64,000 nucleotides of DNA from Pleomorphomonas koreensis DSM 23070 (GTDB taxonomy: Bacteria > Pseudomonadota > Alphaproteobacteria > Rhizobiales > Pleomorphomonadaceae): NCBI RefSeq assembly GCF_000425185.1, contig NZ_AULH01000010.1:62001-126000 (forward strand), written 5' to 3'. Under the pieces are notes generated by a model. The model was not told where the DNA came from, did no database searches, and saw nothing but the letters and a program-made list of their open reading frames with translations. Of the stretch, positions 53,810 through 63,230 are shown piece after piece; the stretch's first letter is position 1; every line of letters starts with the position of its first letter. The position numbers and the translations under genes are program-made.

Positions 53810-54552
53810 GCGGCGAAGCGCTGGTCGCCACGGGACTGTCGCACGGCTTTGCCGGCGTGCCGGTGCTGGATGGCATCGATCTCACCGTGCCACGCGGCGG
53901 CGTGCTGGCCATTCTCGGCCCGTCCGGCGCCGGCAAGACGACGCTGCTGGCCATCCTCGGCGGCCTTCTGGCGCCCGACGCCGGCCACGTCGAGCGGCCG
54001 TTCGAGCGGCCGGCCTTCGTGTTCCAGGACCCGTTGCTGCTGCCCTGGCGGACGGCGCGCGGCAACGTCGCCTTCGCGCTGACCGGCCGGCGGCTCAGCC
54101 GCGCCGAGCGGCTCGGCCGGGCGCGGTCGATGCTGGTCAAGGTCGGTCTCGGTCAGGACGAGGCCGGCCGCTATCCACATCAGCTTTCCGGCGGCATGAG
54201 GAAGCGGGTGGCGCTCGCCAGGGCGCTGGCCGTCGAGCCCGATCTCATGCTGCTCGACGAAGCCTTCTCGGCGCTCGACGTCGGGCTGGCCCGCGAGATG
54301 CAGCGGCTGGTCCGCCTCGACGCGCAGGAGCGTGGCGTCACCGTGGTGCTGGTGACGCATGACCTCTCGGAAGCGGTGCGGCTTGCCGACGAGCTGGTGG
54401 TGCTGAGCGGCCGGCCGGCGCATGTCGCCTGCCGCGTTGCCATCGGCCGGCCGTCACGCCTGCGCGACGACGCCTTCGTCGAGGCGGAAATCCGCCGGCT
54501 CGCCGCGTCCGAGGCGATCCGCGACGCCTTCCGGCCGACCCTGTCAGGCTGA
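53806..54552 (+). CDS. ABC transporter ATP-binding protein (SsuB/TauB-like)
   Basis: A 248-residue single ATPase with Walker A GPSGAGKT, signature LSGGMRKR, Walker B LMLLDEAFSALD and the H-loop VTHDLSEA. The EAFSALD form (Glu-Ala-Phe instead of Glu-Pro) is usual for this subfamily. Its 3' end overlaps the convergent RND gene by 9 bases. Confidence 0.93.
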   Translation: MSGEALVATGLSHGFAGVPVLDGIDLTVPRGGVLAILGPSGAGKTTLLAILGGLLAPDAGHVERPFERPAFVFQDPLLLPWRTARGNVAFALTGRRLSRAERLGRARSMLVKVGLGQDEAGRYPHQLSGGMRKRVALARALAVEPDLMLLDEAFSALDVGLAREMQRLVRLDAQERGVTVVLVTHDLSEAVRLADELVVLSGRPAHVACRVAIGRPSRLRDDAFVEAEIRRLAASEAIRDAFRPTLSG

Positions 54553-57500
54553 CGGGGTGGCCGGCGCCGCGGGCTTCTCCTCGTGGATGCGGAACCAGGC
54601 GACGTAGAGGGCCGGCAGGTAAATCAGCGTCAGCGCCGTGCCGACGATGATGCCGCCCATCATGGCGAAGGCCATCGGCTGCCAGAACAGCTCGCCGGCG
54701 ATGGGGATCAGGCCGAGGCTGGCGGCCAGCGCCGTCAGCACGATCGGCCGGAGGCGGTGGCTGGACGCCTCGACCACCGCGTTCCAGGCCGGCTGGCCTT
54801 CGGCCCGCAGCCGCTCGATCTGGTCGACCAGGATCACCGAGTTGCGGATCAGGATGCCGACCAGCGCCAGCACGCCGAGGATGGCGACGAAGCCGAGCGG
54901 CGCACCGGTGGGCAGCAGCGCCGCCACCACGCCGATCAGGGCGAGCGGCGCCACCGCCACCACCAGGATGAGGCGGCTGAAGCTCTGGAGCTGGATCATC
55001 AGCACCGTCAGCATGATGAACACCATCAGCGGCACCACGGCGATGATCGGGGTCAGCGCCTTCTGCGATTCCTCGGCCGAGCCGGCGGTCACCAGCGTGT
55101 AGCCGGCCGGCAGGCCGGCGGCGAAGGCGTCGATCGACGGCGCCAGCTCGCCAACGATGGTGTCGGCCTGCGTCGCGTCGGCGCGGGCCGCCTTGATGGT
55201 GACGGTGGGCAGGCGGTTGCGGCTCCATACCACCGGCTGCTCGATCTCGTAGCGCAGGTTGGCGACGGCGGCGAGCGGCACGCTCACGCCGTTCACGGTC
55301 GCGAGCTGGAGATTCTTCAGCGTTTCGATGGAGTTGCGCTCCTCCGGCACGGCGCGGCCAACCACGGCGATCTGGTAGATGCCGTCGCGGATGCGGGTGA
55401 CGGTGGCGCCGCCGATGATGCTGTAGAGGGCGTTGGAGATGTCCTGCGAGGAGACGCCGAGCAGGCGCGCCTTGTCCTGCATGACGTCGACCTTGACGAC
55501 GCGGCCCGGCTCGCCCCAGTCGGCGACGACGTTGTCGACATGGGGATTGGCGGCGACCACGGCGGCCAGCCGGCCGGACGCTTCCCGCACGCCCTCGATG
55601 TCCGGGCCGGACAGGCGATAGGCCACCGGCCGGCCGACCGGCGGGCCGATCTCCAGGAGACGGACGAAGCAGTCGACGCCGGGGAAGCTCTTGTGGAGAT
55701 AGGCGGAGAACTCCGCCCTCAGCCGGTCGCGCGTCTCCTCGTCGCGGGTGACGACGACGGTCTGGCCGAAATAGGGGGCGGCCGGTTCCTGGTCGAAGGT
55801 CAGGAGGAAACGCACGGCGCTGCGGCCGACGTAGGTCGACCAGTGGTCGACACCGTCCTTGCCCTTCAGCATGTCCGTCTCGAAGCGGGCGATCAGCCGG
55901 CTGGTCTCCTCGATGGAGGCGTTCTGCGGCAGGGTGAAATCGACGATCAGCTCGGAGCGGTCGCTGTCGGGGAAGAACTGCCGCTGGACATGGGTGAGGC
56001 CGTAGAGCGACAGGCCGAAGGCGAACAGCGTCAGGCCGATGACCACGAAACGGTGGTGGAGGCCGAACACCAGCAGCCGCTCGAAGCCGCGGGTGAAGCG
56101 GGTCTTGCCGCCGGCGTGCTGCTTCATCGCCTTCGGCAGCACGCTGACGCCGATCAGCGGCGTGAACACCACGGCGACGATCCACGACACCAGGAGCGAC
56201 ACGGCGATCACCACGAACATGGTGAAGGTGAACTCGCCGGCCATCGACGCGTTGAGGCCGACCGGAATGAAGCCGGCCACCGTCACCAGCGTGCCGGTCA
56301 GCATCGGGAAGGCGGTGGAGGTGTAGACGGCGGTCGCCGCCTTCGGCAGCGAATCGCCGGCTTCGAGGCGGGCGACCATCATCTCGACGGCGATCATGGC
56401 ATCGTCGACGAGCAGGCCGAGGGCGATGATCAGCGCGCCGAGCGACACGCGCTGCAAGGAGATGTCCGCGGTCTCCATCACCATGAAGGTGATGGCGAGC
56501 ACCAGGGGGATGGAGAGGGCCACCACCACGCCGGCCCGAAGGCCGAGGCTGACGAAGCTGACCAGGAGCACAATGGCCACGGCTTCAAACAGCGCCTGCG
56601 TGAAGCCGGACACCGCCTTCTCCACCAGCTTGGGCTGGTCGGCCACCTGGTGGACGCTGATGCCGATCGGCAGCTCCGCCTCGATGCGCGCCATCTCGGC
56701 CCGCAGCGCCTCGCCGAATTTCAGGAGGTTGGCGCCGGCCTTCATGCCGATGGCGACTGCGATGGCCGGCTCGCCGTTGTAGCGGAACTCCTCGCTCGGC
56801 GGATCGGCGTAGCCGCGGCTGATCGTCGCCACGTCGGACAGGCGGAAGAAGCGGCCGTTGACGCGGAGGTTGACCGCTTCGAGGCTCTTTTCCGAGCGGA
56901 ACTCGCCCGATACCCGCACCGACACCCGCTCGGTGCCGGTGTCGATGGTGCCGGAAGGATTGACGGCATTCTGCTCGGCCAGCGTTGCCAGCACCGCCTT
57001 TTCGTCGACGCCGTAGGCGGCGAGCTGGCGCGGCGAGAATTCGAGATAGATCACCTCGTCCTCGGCGCCGACGATCTCCACCTTGCCGACGTTGTCGACG
57101 GAGAGGATGCGGGTGCGGACGGCCTCGGCATAGTCGCGCAGCTGGCGCTTGGAGAAGCCGTCGGCGGTCAGCGCGTAGATGTTGCCGTAGACGTCGCCGA
57201 AGTCGTCGTTGAAGAACGGGCCGATCACGCCGTCCGGCATCTCGGCGCGGATGTCGGAGACGAGATTGCGCACCCGCACCCAGGTGCCTTCGACGTCCCT
57301 GGCCTTGGTGTCGTTCCTGAGGTTGACGAAGACGGTGGTGACGCCGGGCCGCGTTAGGTTGCGCGTGAAATCGAGGTTGGGCAGCTCCTGCAGCTTCTTC
57401 TCGATGCGGTCGGTGACCTGCTGGGTCATCTCCGTCACCGAGGCGCCCGGCCAATAGGCCTGCACCACCATGGTCTTGATGGTGAAGGAGGGGTCCTCCT

Positions 57501-57612
57501 CGCGACCGAGGTTCAGGTAGGAGAACACGCCGAACAGCGTGAAGATGATCATGAAGTACCAGACCAGCGACCTGTGTTCGAGCGCCCAGTCGGAGAGATT
57601 GAAACTCTTCAC
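54544..57612 (-). CDS. RND efflux transporter, inner-membrane pump
   Basis: A 1022-residue HAE1-type RND permease with 12 predicted membrane helices and two large periplasmic loops. The N-terminus (SLVWYFMIIFTLFGVFSYLNLGREEDPSF) and the helix-4 segment LGALIIALGLLVDDAMIAVEMM, carrying the proton-relay Asp pair, are diagnostic. It overlaps the upstream membrane-fusion protein gene by 4 bases. Drug, dye or metal specificity cannot be read from sequence; no outer-membrane factor gene is present. Confidence 0.92.
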   Translation of the reverse strand: MKSFNLSDWALEHRSLVWYFMIIFTLFGVFSYLNLGREEDPSFTIKTMVVQAYWPGASVTEMTQQVTDRIEKKLQELPNLDFTRNLTRPGVTTVFVNLRNDTKARDVEGTWVRVRNLVSDIRAEMPDGVIGPFFNDDFGDVYGNIYALTADGFSKRQLRDYAEAVRTRILSVDNVGKVEIVGAEDEVIYLEFSPRQLAAYGVDEKAVLATLAEQNAVNPSGTIDTGTERVSVRVSGEFRSEKSLEAVNLRVNGRFFRLSDVATISRGYADPPSEEFRYNGEPAIAVAIGMKAGANLLKFGEALRAEMARIEAELPIGISVHQVADQPKLVEKAVSGFTQALFEAVAIVLLVSFVSLGLRAGVVVALSIPLVLAITFMVMETADISLQRVSLGALIIALGLLVDDAMIAVEMMVARLEAGDSLPKAATAVYTSTAFPMLTGTLVTVAGFIPVGLNASMAGEFTFTMFVVIAVSLLVSWIVAVVFTPLIGVSVLPKAMKQHAGGKTRFTRGFERLLVFGLHHRFVVIGLTLFAFGLSLYGLTHVQRQFFPDSDRSELIVDFTLPQNASIEETSRLIARFETDMLKGKDGVDHWSTYVGRSAVRFLLTFDQEPAAPYFGQTVVVTRDEETRDRLRAEFSAYLHKSFPGVDCFVRLLEIGPPVGRPVAYRLSGPDIEGVREASGRLAAVVAANPHVDNVVADWGEPGRVVKVDVMQDKARLLGVSSQDISNALYSIIGGATVTRIRDGIYQIAVVGRAVPEERNSIETLKNLQLATVNGVSVPLAAVANLRYEIEQPVVWSRNRLPTVTIKAARADATQADTIVGELAPSIDAFAAGLPAGYTLVTAGSAEESQKALTPIIAVVPLMVFIMLTVLMIQLQSFSRLILVVAVAPLALIGVVAALLPTGAPLGFVAILGVLALVGILIRNSVILVDQIERLRAEGQPAWNAVVEASSHRLRPIVLTALAASLGLIPIAGELFWQPMAFAMMGGIIVGTALTLIYLPALYVAWFRIHEEKPAAPATPSA

Positions 57613-58715
57613 AGCACGTCTCCCCCGGCGTCCGTGTCGGCCGGCACCGCCACCGTCTGCCCGTCTTCGAGGCTGTGGACGCCGGCCATCACCACCCGCT
57701 CGCCGGCGGCAAGGCCCGAGACGACGCTGAGGCGGTCGTCGTCGGCCGGCGCCGTGCTCACCGGCCTCAGGGCGACCGTGCCCTGGCGCCGGGCGGCGGG
57801 TTTGCTTTCGTCGACCGTCACCACCCAGACGAAGGACTTGCCGCCCTCAGTCAGCACCGCCGCCTGCGGTAGGACGATCGCCGGCCTCGCCGTCTCGTCG
57901 GGCCTGACCTCGACGGTGGAGCCGAGGCGGAACAGGCTCGGCGGATCGACGAGGGCGATCTTCAGACGGCGGGTGCGGGTCAGTTGGTCGGCTTCCGGGG
58001 CGATCTCCCTGAGGGTGCCGGCGATGGCGCGGTCGGGGGCGATCTGCGGCGCGACGACGAAGGGGGTGCCGAGAGCGAGCGTGCCGGCCATCCAGTCGGG
58101 CACGTCGATCACCGCGTCGCGGGGATCGGGCTTGGCAATGGTGACGACGCTCTGGCCGGCCGCCACCGTCTGGCCGGGCTCGGCGCCGGTGGTGGTGACG
58201 ACACCGGCCAGTCCGGCCCGCAACTCGGTGCGCCCGAGCGCGTCGCGCGCCTTGTCGAGGTCGGCCTGGGCCTGGCGGACGGCGGCGTCAGCGGCGTCGA
58301 GGGCGGCGCGGGCGTCGTCGAGACTGGACTTGGCGGCGGTGCCGCTCGCCTGCAGCGTCTCGATGCGGCTGACGGTGACGGCGGCGTTGTCCCGCTCGGC
58401 CTGGCGGTTGCCGAGCGCTGCCTCGGCGGCGCGGGCTCTCAGGTCGAACGTCGTGGCGTCGAGGGTGGCGACAAAGTCGCCGGGCTGGACCGTGTCGCCG
58501 ACGTCGACGTTGCGCGTCATCAGCCGGCCCAGCATCTCGAAGCCGAGGTCGGCCTTGTCGCGCGCCTCCACCGTGCCGACGAAGGATTGCAGGGCGGTAT
58601 CGTCGACGGCGACGCGTGCCGACAGCACCGGCCGGATCGGCGGCGGCGGCGCCTCGGCCTCCGGCCGGCAGGCGGCGAGACCCAGCAGGGCGGCGAGGAT
58701 CAGGCGGCGGATCAC
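57609..58715 (-). CDS. RND periplasmic adaptor (lipoprotein)
   Basis: A 368-residue membrane-fusion protein. The first 16 residues are a lipoprotein signal with lipobox LAAC (Cys16), so it is anchored in the inner membrane. The barrel-sandwich start VGTVEARDKADLGFEMLGRL, a coiled-coil hairpin (~100-165) and beta-barrel segments follow the MFP order. It overlaps genes on both sides by 4 bases. Confidence 0.9.
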   Translation of the reverse strand: MIRRLILAALLGLAACRPEAEAPPPPIRPVLSARVAVDDTALQSFVGTVEARDKADLGFEMLGRLMTRNVDVGDTVQPGDFVATLDATTFDLRARAAEAALGNRQAERDNAAVTVSRIETLQASGTAAKSSLDDARAALDAADAAVRQAQADLDKARDALGRTELRAGLAGVVTTTGAEPGQTVAAGQSVVTIAKPDPRDAVIDVPDWMAGTLALGTPFVVAPQIAPDRAIAGTLREIAPEADQLTRTRRLKIALVDPPSLFRLGSTVEVRPDETARPAIVLPQAAVLTEGGKSFVWVVTVDESKPAARRQGTVALRPVSTAPADDDRLSVVSGLAAGERVVMAGVHSLEDGQTVAVPADTDAGGDVL

Positions 58716-59788
58716 GGCGTCTCCTCCCCGACGATCTCGATGGCGGCGCCGGGCCTCAGCAGCTTGCCACCGTCGATGACGACGCGGTCGCCATCGGCAA
58801 GGCCGCTCTCGACGACCAGGGTATCGGTGGTGTAGGCGGCGATGCCGATCGGCCGGAGATCGGCGCTGGCGCCGTCCTTGTCAATCATCCAGACGGCCGG
58901 GGCGCCATCTTGTTCGGCGAGCGCCCGGGCGGGCAGCAGCACGGCGCGGATCTCCCGGCCGGGAATGTGGCCGGCGACCGGCGCGCCGAGGCTCATGGCG
59001 GCGGGCGGGGTGCCGATGTCCACCTTGATGCGGACGGTGCCGGTGCGCGTCTCGACGGTGGGCGAGATCTCGCGCACCTTGCCGGGCACGGTGACGGACG
59101 GGTCCTTGACGAGGCTGACCGTCACGTCGGGCAGCGTGGTGATCGACAGGAAAATCTGCTCGTAGACGTCGAAGACGGCGTCGCGCGGGCCGTCGACGGC
59201 AACGATGAACACCGGCCGGGCGGCGGCGGCGATCTCGCCAGCGTCGGCGGTGCGGGCGGTGACGATCCCGTCGGCGTCAGCCCGCAACTCGGTGTAGCCA
59301 AGGTTGGCGCGGGCGATATCGAGGGCGGCTTTGGCGGATTCGACGGTGCCGGTGGTGGTGCGCACCGCCCTGGTCGCCGCGTCGAAGGCCGACTGGGTGG
59401 TGAAGCCTTTGTCGAGCAGCGTCTTCTGCCGATCGAAGGCCGAACTGGCCTGGCGGGCGCCGGCCTCGGCGGCGGCGAGCGCTGCCTCGGCATTGGCGAC
59501 GTCGGCCTGCTGCTGGCTGGGATCGAGACGGGCGAGCAGGTCGCCCTTCGTGACGTGATCGCCGACGTCGACGAAGCGCTCGGCAATGCGGCCGGACAGG
59601 CGGAAGGACAGTCGCGAGGACGTGCGTGCGACGACCTCGCCGGTCAGCGACAGCGTCTCGGAATACGGCACCGGATGGGCGACGGCGATGCGCACGGCGA
59701 TCGACCGGTCGGCCGCGGCCGGCGGTTCCGCGGCGATTGCCGGAGTGAGGGCGAGAAGGGCGGTGGCAATCAGCGGCAAAAGCCTCAC
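58712..59788 (-). CDS. RND periplasmic adaptor, second copy
   Basis: A 358-residue membrane-fusion protein with a Sec signal (first ~20 residues, ending AIAA, no lipobox Cys). The lipoyl/barrel hybrid start LSLTGEVVARTSSRLSFRLSGRIAERFVDVGDHV and a helical hairpin (~95-160) are seen. It is first of the three-gene set; two different adaptors with one pump occur in several alphaproteobacterial RND systems. Confidence 0.9.
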   Translation of the reverse strand: MRLLPLIATALLALTPAIAAEPPAAADRSIAVRIAVAHPVPYSETLSLTGEVVARTSSRLSFRLSGRIAERFVDVGDHVTKGDLLARLDPSQQQADVANAEAALAAAEAGARQASSAFDRQKTLLDKGFTTQSAFDAATRAVRTTTGTVESAKAALDIARANLGYTELRADADGIVTARTADAGEIAAAARPVFIVAVDGPRDAVFDVYEQIFLSITTLPDVTVSLVKDPSVTVPGKVREISPTVETRTGTVRIKVDIGTPPAAMSLGAPVAGHIPGREIRAVLLPARALAEQDGAPAVWMIDKDGASADLRPIGIAAYTTDTLVVESGLADGDRVVIDGGKLLRPGAAIEIVGEETP

Positions 59789-59824
59789 GACGGTCTCCGT
59801 CAGGAACGGGTAAGGCAGAACGCA

Positions 59825-59848
59825 CCGGCCCCGACGCCTCGGGGCCGG
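59825..59848 (-). terminator. hairpin between BY-kinase and RND genes
   Basis: CCGGCCCCGA (59825-59834) and TCGGGGCCGG (59839-59848) form a perfect 10-bp stem with a 4-base loop, 20 bases after the kinase stop. No U-tract follows, so it may be a weak or factor-dependent terminator. Confidence 0.45.
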
Positions 59849-59869
59849 CCTATCTTCTTGCGTGTGATA

Positions 59870-62026
59870 TCAGCTTTCCGGCGCGTAATAGTAGTAGCTG
59901 TTGTACTTATTGCGGTAGGAGCCGACGCCAAGCTCGGCCTTGGACAGCACGGCGGCGATCGGCAGGTCGTCGCCGGCCGTGGTGCGCAGGTCGTTGACCG
60001 CCGAACGGACGTCGCGCTGCGAGGTGGATGCCCAGTGGACCACCAGCGTCACGATGTCGGCGCGAGTGGCGAGATACTGGGCGTCGACCACCGGCAGGAT
60101 CGGCGGCGTGTCGAGCACGATGATCTCGAAGCGCTCCTTCGCCAGCTCCATCAGCAGGTTGAACTGGGCGGTCTCGATCAGGCTGTCGGTGGAGGTGCGG
60201 TGGCTGGACTTGCCGACGATCATGTCGAGGCCCGGCACCTTGTCCTTGGTGACGAACTGGCGGATCGACTGCGAATCGAGCGACAGCGTCAGGTAGTCGG
60301 CGAGGCCGTTCTCCGGCGTCAGGCCGAGGCTGGGGGCCACCGACGGCCGCCGGAGGTCGCAGTCGACCAGCAGCACGCGCTTGCCGGACATGGCGAAGGC
60401 GCGGGCGATGGCGATGGCGGTGGTGGTCTTGCCTTCGCCGGGGATAGCCGAGCCGACCACGACGATCAGGCCGCCCTCGCGCGTCTTGTCCTGCAGCTTG
60501 CGCCTCAGCATGTTCTCGAGGCCGAGGCGGATGCGCCGGATCGACTCGCTGTAGGCGGTGAGCGGATGGTCGATCAGTTCGCTCGCCACCTGTGATCGCT
60601 CGGTGATCGAGCGGCCGCCGCGCGACAGGAGCGGGATCGACGAGATGACGGGAATGCCGAGCACCGCCTCGAACTGCTGGTCGGAGGTGAAGCCGCCGAT
60701 GAAGTTCTCGTTGAGGAAGGCGAGGCCGAGGCCGAGGCCGAGGCCAGCCACCGCGGCGAGCATCAGGATCAGCCGGGTCTTCGGGGCGCTCGGCTCGTCG
60801 GGCGCCAGGGCCGCCGAGACGATACGGCTGTCGGCGAGCTGCAGGTCGGCCTGCGTCTCGACGCCGCGCAGGCGCTGCAACAGATCCTGGTAAAGCGTCT
60901 TGGCGACCGACGATTCCTGCTGCAGCTCGTAGATCTTGACCATGACGTCGTTGGAGAGGTTGCTCGACAGCACGATGTCGCGGATGGAGCCGCGCAGCCG
61001 CTCCTGTTCCTCCTGGGTGCTGCGGATGCGGGTCGACAGCTGCCCGAGCTCGACGTTGACCTGGTCGGAGAGGCGCTGGTCGAGCTGGGCGAGGCTGGCG
61101 CGCAGGTTGCTCTCCCGCGACGAGCCGGCGGCGGCGCTGCTCATGTCGGCCAGCACCTTGTCGCGCTCGGCCTTGAGCTGGCTGACGGTGTCCGACCTCA
61201 ACTGGGCGGCGATGCCGTCCCAGTTCTTGCCGGAGACCAGCGACGAGACGCTGGCCTGCAGCGTCTGCGCCGACACGCTCTCGGCCTTCAGCGCCTCGAG
61301 GTTGGCCCGCATCGCCTTGATGTCGTCGCGGTTGCTGTCGGTGGAGACCTTCTCGATGTTCTCGTTGACGAAGGAATCAATGCGGTTCTCGGTCTCGTTG
61401 ATGGTCGTCGACGCCTGGACGAGGCGGCGGTTGAGGGCGTCGCGCACGCTGAGGGCGTTGGAGATCTTGGCGTCGACCTGGGCGTCGATGTAGGTGCTGG
61501 ACAGCGTGTTGGCGATCAGTGCCGCCTTGGCGGGATCGGCGGAGGTGGCCGAAACGCTGATGACATAGGTGAGGCCGCGGCGAGCGATGCTGACGCGGTC
61601 GGAAAAGCGTGTCAGCACGGCGCGCAATTGCGCGTCAGTGTCGGCCAGCAGGTTCTCCATGGTCTTGATCTTCAGGAAGACCATCAACCGGTCGAGGGTG
61701 CCGAGCCTGACGCCGAATTCCGGATCCTTGACGAGGCCAAGGCGGGCGATCGCCCCGAGCTGGGTCGACGGCGACTTGAGGATCTCGACTTCGCTTTCGA
61801 CGCGGGCGTTGTCGGTCGGCAGCAGCGACATCTGGCTATCGGGGTCGAGGGCGTTCTTCTGCCTGGGATCGACCAGGATCAGCGTCGAGGCGGTGTAGGT
61901 CGGCGTTTGCAGGAAGACATAGACGGCGGCGAGGCCGGCGACGATCAGAACCGTGGAGAGAATGAGCCAGATCTGGCGGCGGACGAGACCAATTGCGTTG
62001 CGAACATCGAACTCGGATGAATCCAT
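59870..62026 (-). CDS. exopolysaccharide co-polymerase / BY-kinase (Wzc/ExoP type)
   Basis: A 718-residue inner-membrane protein that controls polysaccharide chain length and export. Order: cytoplasmic N-terminus, helix ~20-40, Wzz domain, long periplasmic coiled coil (~150-400), second helix ~430-450, then the BY-kinase with Walker A SAIPGEGKT (Lys533), Walker A' LLVDCDLRRPS and Walker B IIVLDTPP. The C-terminal tyrosine cluster YRNKYNSYYYYAPES is the autophosphorylation tail. It lies next to other extracellular-polysaccharide-related genes at the right end of the window. Confidence 0.93.
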   Translation of the reverse strand: MDSSEFDVRNAIGLVRRQIWLILSTVLIVAGLAAVYVFLQTPTYTASTLILVDPRQKNALDPDSQMSLLPTDNARVESEVEILKSPSTQLGAIARLGLVKDPEFGVRLGTLDRLMVFLKIKTMENLLADTDAQLRAVLTRFSDRVSIARRGLTYVISVSATSADPAKAALIANTLSSTYIDAQVDAKISNALSVRDALNRRLVQASTTINETENRIDSFVNENIEKVSTDSNRDDIKAMRANLEALKAESVSAQTLQASVSSLVSGKNWDGIAAQLRSDTVSQLKAERDKVLADMSSAAAGSSRESNLRASLAQLDQRLSDQVNVELGQLSTRIRSTQEEQERLRGSIRDIVLSSNLSNDVMVKIYELQQESSVAKTLYQDLLQRLRGVETQADLQLADSRIVSAALAPDEPSAPKTRLILMLAAVAGLGLGLGLAFLNENFIGGFTSDQQFEAVLGIPVISSIPLLSRGGRSITERSQVASELIDHPLTAYSESIRRIRLGLENMLRRKLQDKTREGGLIVVVGSAIPGEGKTTTAIAIARAFAMSGKRVLLVDCDLRRPSVAPSLGLTPENGLADYLTLSLDSQSIRQFVTKDKVPGLDMIVGKSSHRTSTDSLIETAQFNLLMELAKERFEIIVLDTPPILPVVDAQYLATRADIVTLVVHWASTSQRDVRSAVNDLRTTAGDDLPIAAVLSKAELGVGSYRNKYNSYYYYAPES

Positions 62027-62337
62027 TTGAAGAAAACTTCCTTGAACTTATTCCGACGCCGCCACTATGACCGAAATCGCGCCGCCAACCAAGCGGGCAA
62101 GGCGCCGGGTGGGGGCCGCCTCGCCAGGAAATTGCAGGAAATGACGTGTTTGGTTAACCATGCCCGGCGCCGGAAGGCTGGACGAGCGGCCACCGGCGCT
62201 GGCGGTCCAGGCTGAAAAGACAGAAAGTCCGGACGTCGTCGTTAACCCGAGCCTGGAACCCGGCAATATACAAGATTAGGCCGTGGCCTGGAAATCAAGG
62301 CCACGGCCCTTTCGCAGGTCGTTAACTCAAGGCGCTA
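62027..62337. other. non-coding region upstream of BY-kinase
   Basis: About 310 bases with no supported gene. It holds a 10-bp palindrome TGGTTAACCA (62152-62161) and, at its right end, the hairpin following the secreted-protein gene. Candidate promoter elements for the kinase gene were not clear. Confidence 0.4.
62279..62308 (-). terminator. hairpin after secreted small-protein gene
   Basis: GGCCGTGGCCT (62279-62289) pairs perfectly with AGGCCACGGCC (62298-62308) around an 8-base loop, about 30 bases past the stop of the minus-strand gene. On that strand the following bases are TAATCTTGTAT, only weakly T-rich. Confidence 0.5.
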
Positions 62338-62778
62338 TCAAGGGGCGCCGAGGCTGGCGCTGCGGTCATCCACCACAGAGCTGCTGCCGCCGCCGGGATT
62401 TTCGGAAACCGACGGGCCGACGCCGGCGTCCGGAGTGATGGCTCCCGTCTGACCTTCCGGCGGCAAGCTGGCGGACAGGGTCGAGACCAGCTCGTTGATC
62501 TCATTGACGAGCGTCGGAGAAAGCCCCGGCGGAATGGAATTCAGCAGCGTCTGCAGATCCAGCCGGCAGCTCCCCTGCCCGGCGGAAGATGCCGTGGCAC
62601 CGGGGGTTTCGCAATGCAGCTGGACGTTGTTAACCGCCTGCAGCAGCTGCGTCGTCACGCCCGGCTGGCCGCTCAAGGTGTTCACAAGGCCGGTCGCCGA
62701 CGTTGCCGCGAAAGCACCGGAAGCCGCAGAGAATGCCAGGGCGACGCCAAGAGATGTAGAAAGGAAAAGTCTGGCCAT
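62338..62778 (-). CDS. hypothetical secreted protein
   Basis: A 146-residue protein with a clear Sec signal peptide (MARLFLSTSLGVALAFSAASGAFA). The mature part has two Cys (in LHCETPG and GSCRLDL, 15 residues apart, possibly a disulfide) and a Pro/Gly/Ser-rich, likely disordered C-terminal tail. AGGAGA sits before the ATG. No family recognised. Position beside the BY-kinase and a LapG-like protease suggests a cell-surface or matrix role, but this is unproven. Confidence 0.7.
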   Translation of the reverse strand: MARLFLSTSLGVALAFSAASGAFAATSATGLVNTLSGQPGVTTQLLQAVNNVQLHCETPGATASSAGQGSCRLDLQTLLNSIPPGLSPTLVNEINELVSTLSASLPPEGQTGAITPDAGVGPSVSENPGGGSSSVVDDRSASLGAP

Positions 62779-63230
62779 AATGATTGTCTCCTATAAAGTT
62801 TGCATCAAACCGGAGTCTCAAGACCCCCACCTGTCGCCACATTTTGCATGCAATTTACATTAAGGAATTGCCTTGGTGCAAGCGGAGTTTCGTATTTTCC
62901 CTTATCGGAATTACCCTACCCGGGATTCTGGGGTGTTCCGTCGTGGAAAAAAGGCGGTAATCGGCCAAAATCCCCTTTTCGACCGGCAGGCTTGGCGCTC
63001 CGCTTCCCCAGGCCGGAGGCGCGCAATTGCAGCTTCATCGGCTTTTTCGGGCTGGTGATCGCCCCTCCGGCATGGTTAACGGCCACCTGCGGAAACACTT
63101 AAAATTTGAACTGTATTTGCTTCAATTGCACGGTCCGCCGGTGCGGATTGATTGTCCCTGCCGATCAACCGAATCTCAAAGGAAATCTGGTCAACTGGCT
63201 TCACTCAAGGCTCGACGGGAGTTTGTCGCC
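62779..63230. other. divergent non-coding region
   Basis: About 450 bases between the secreted-protein gene and the BTLCP protease gene, partly AT-rich (62850-62930 and 63095-63135). Short open frames here are not supported by codon use or ribosome sites. Promoters for both genes must lie here but were not pinned down. Confidence 0.4.
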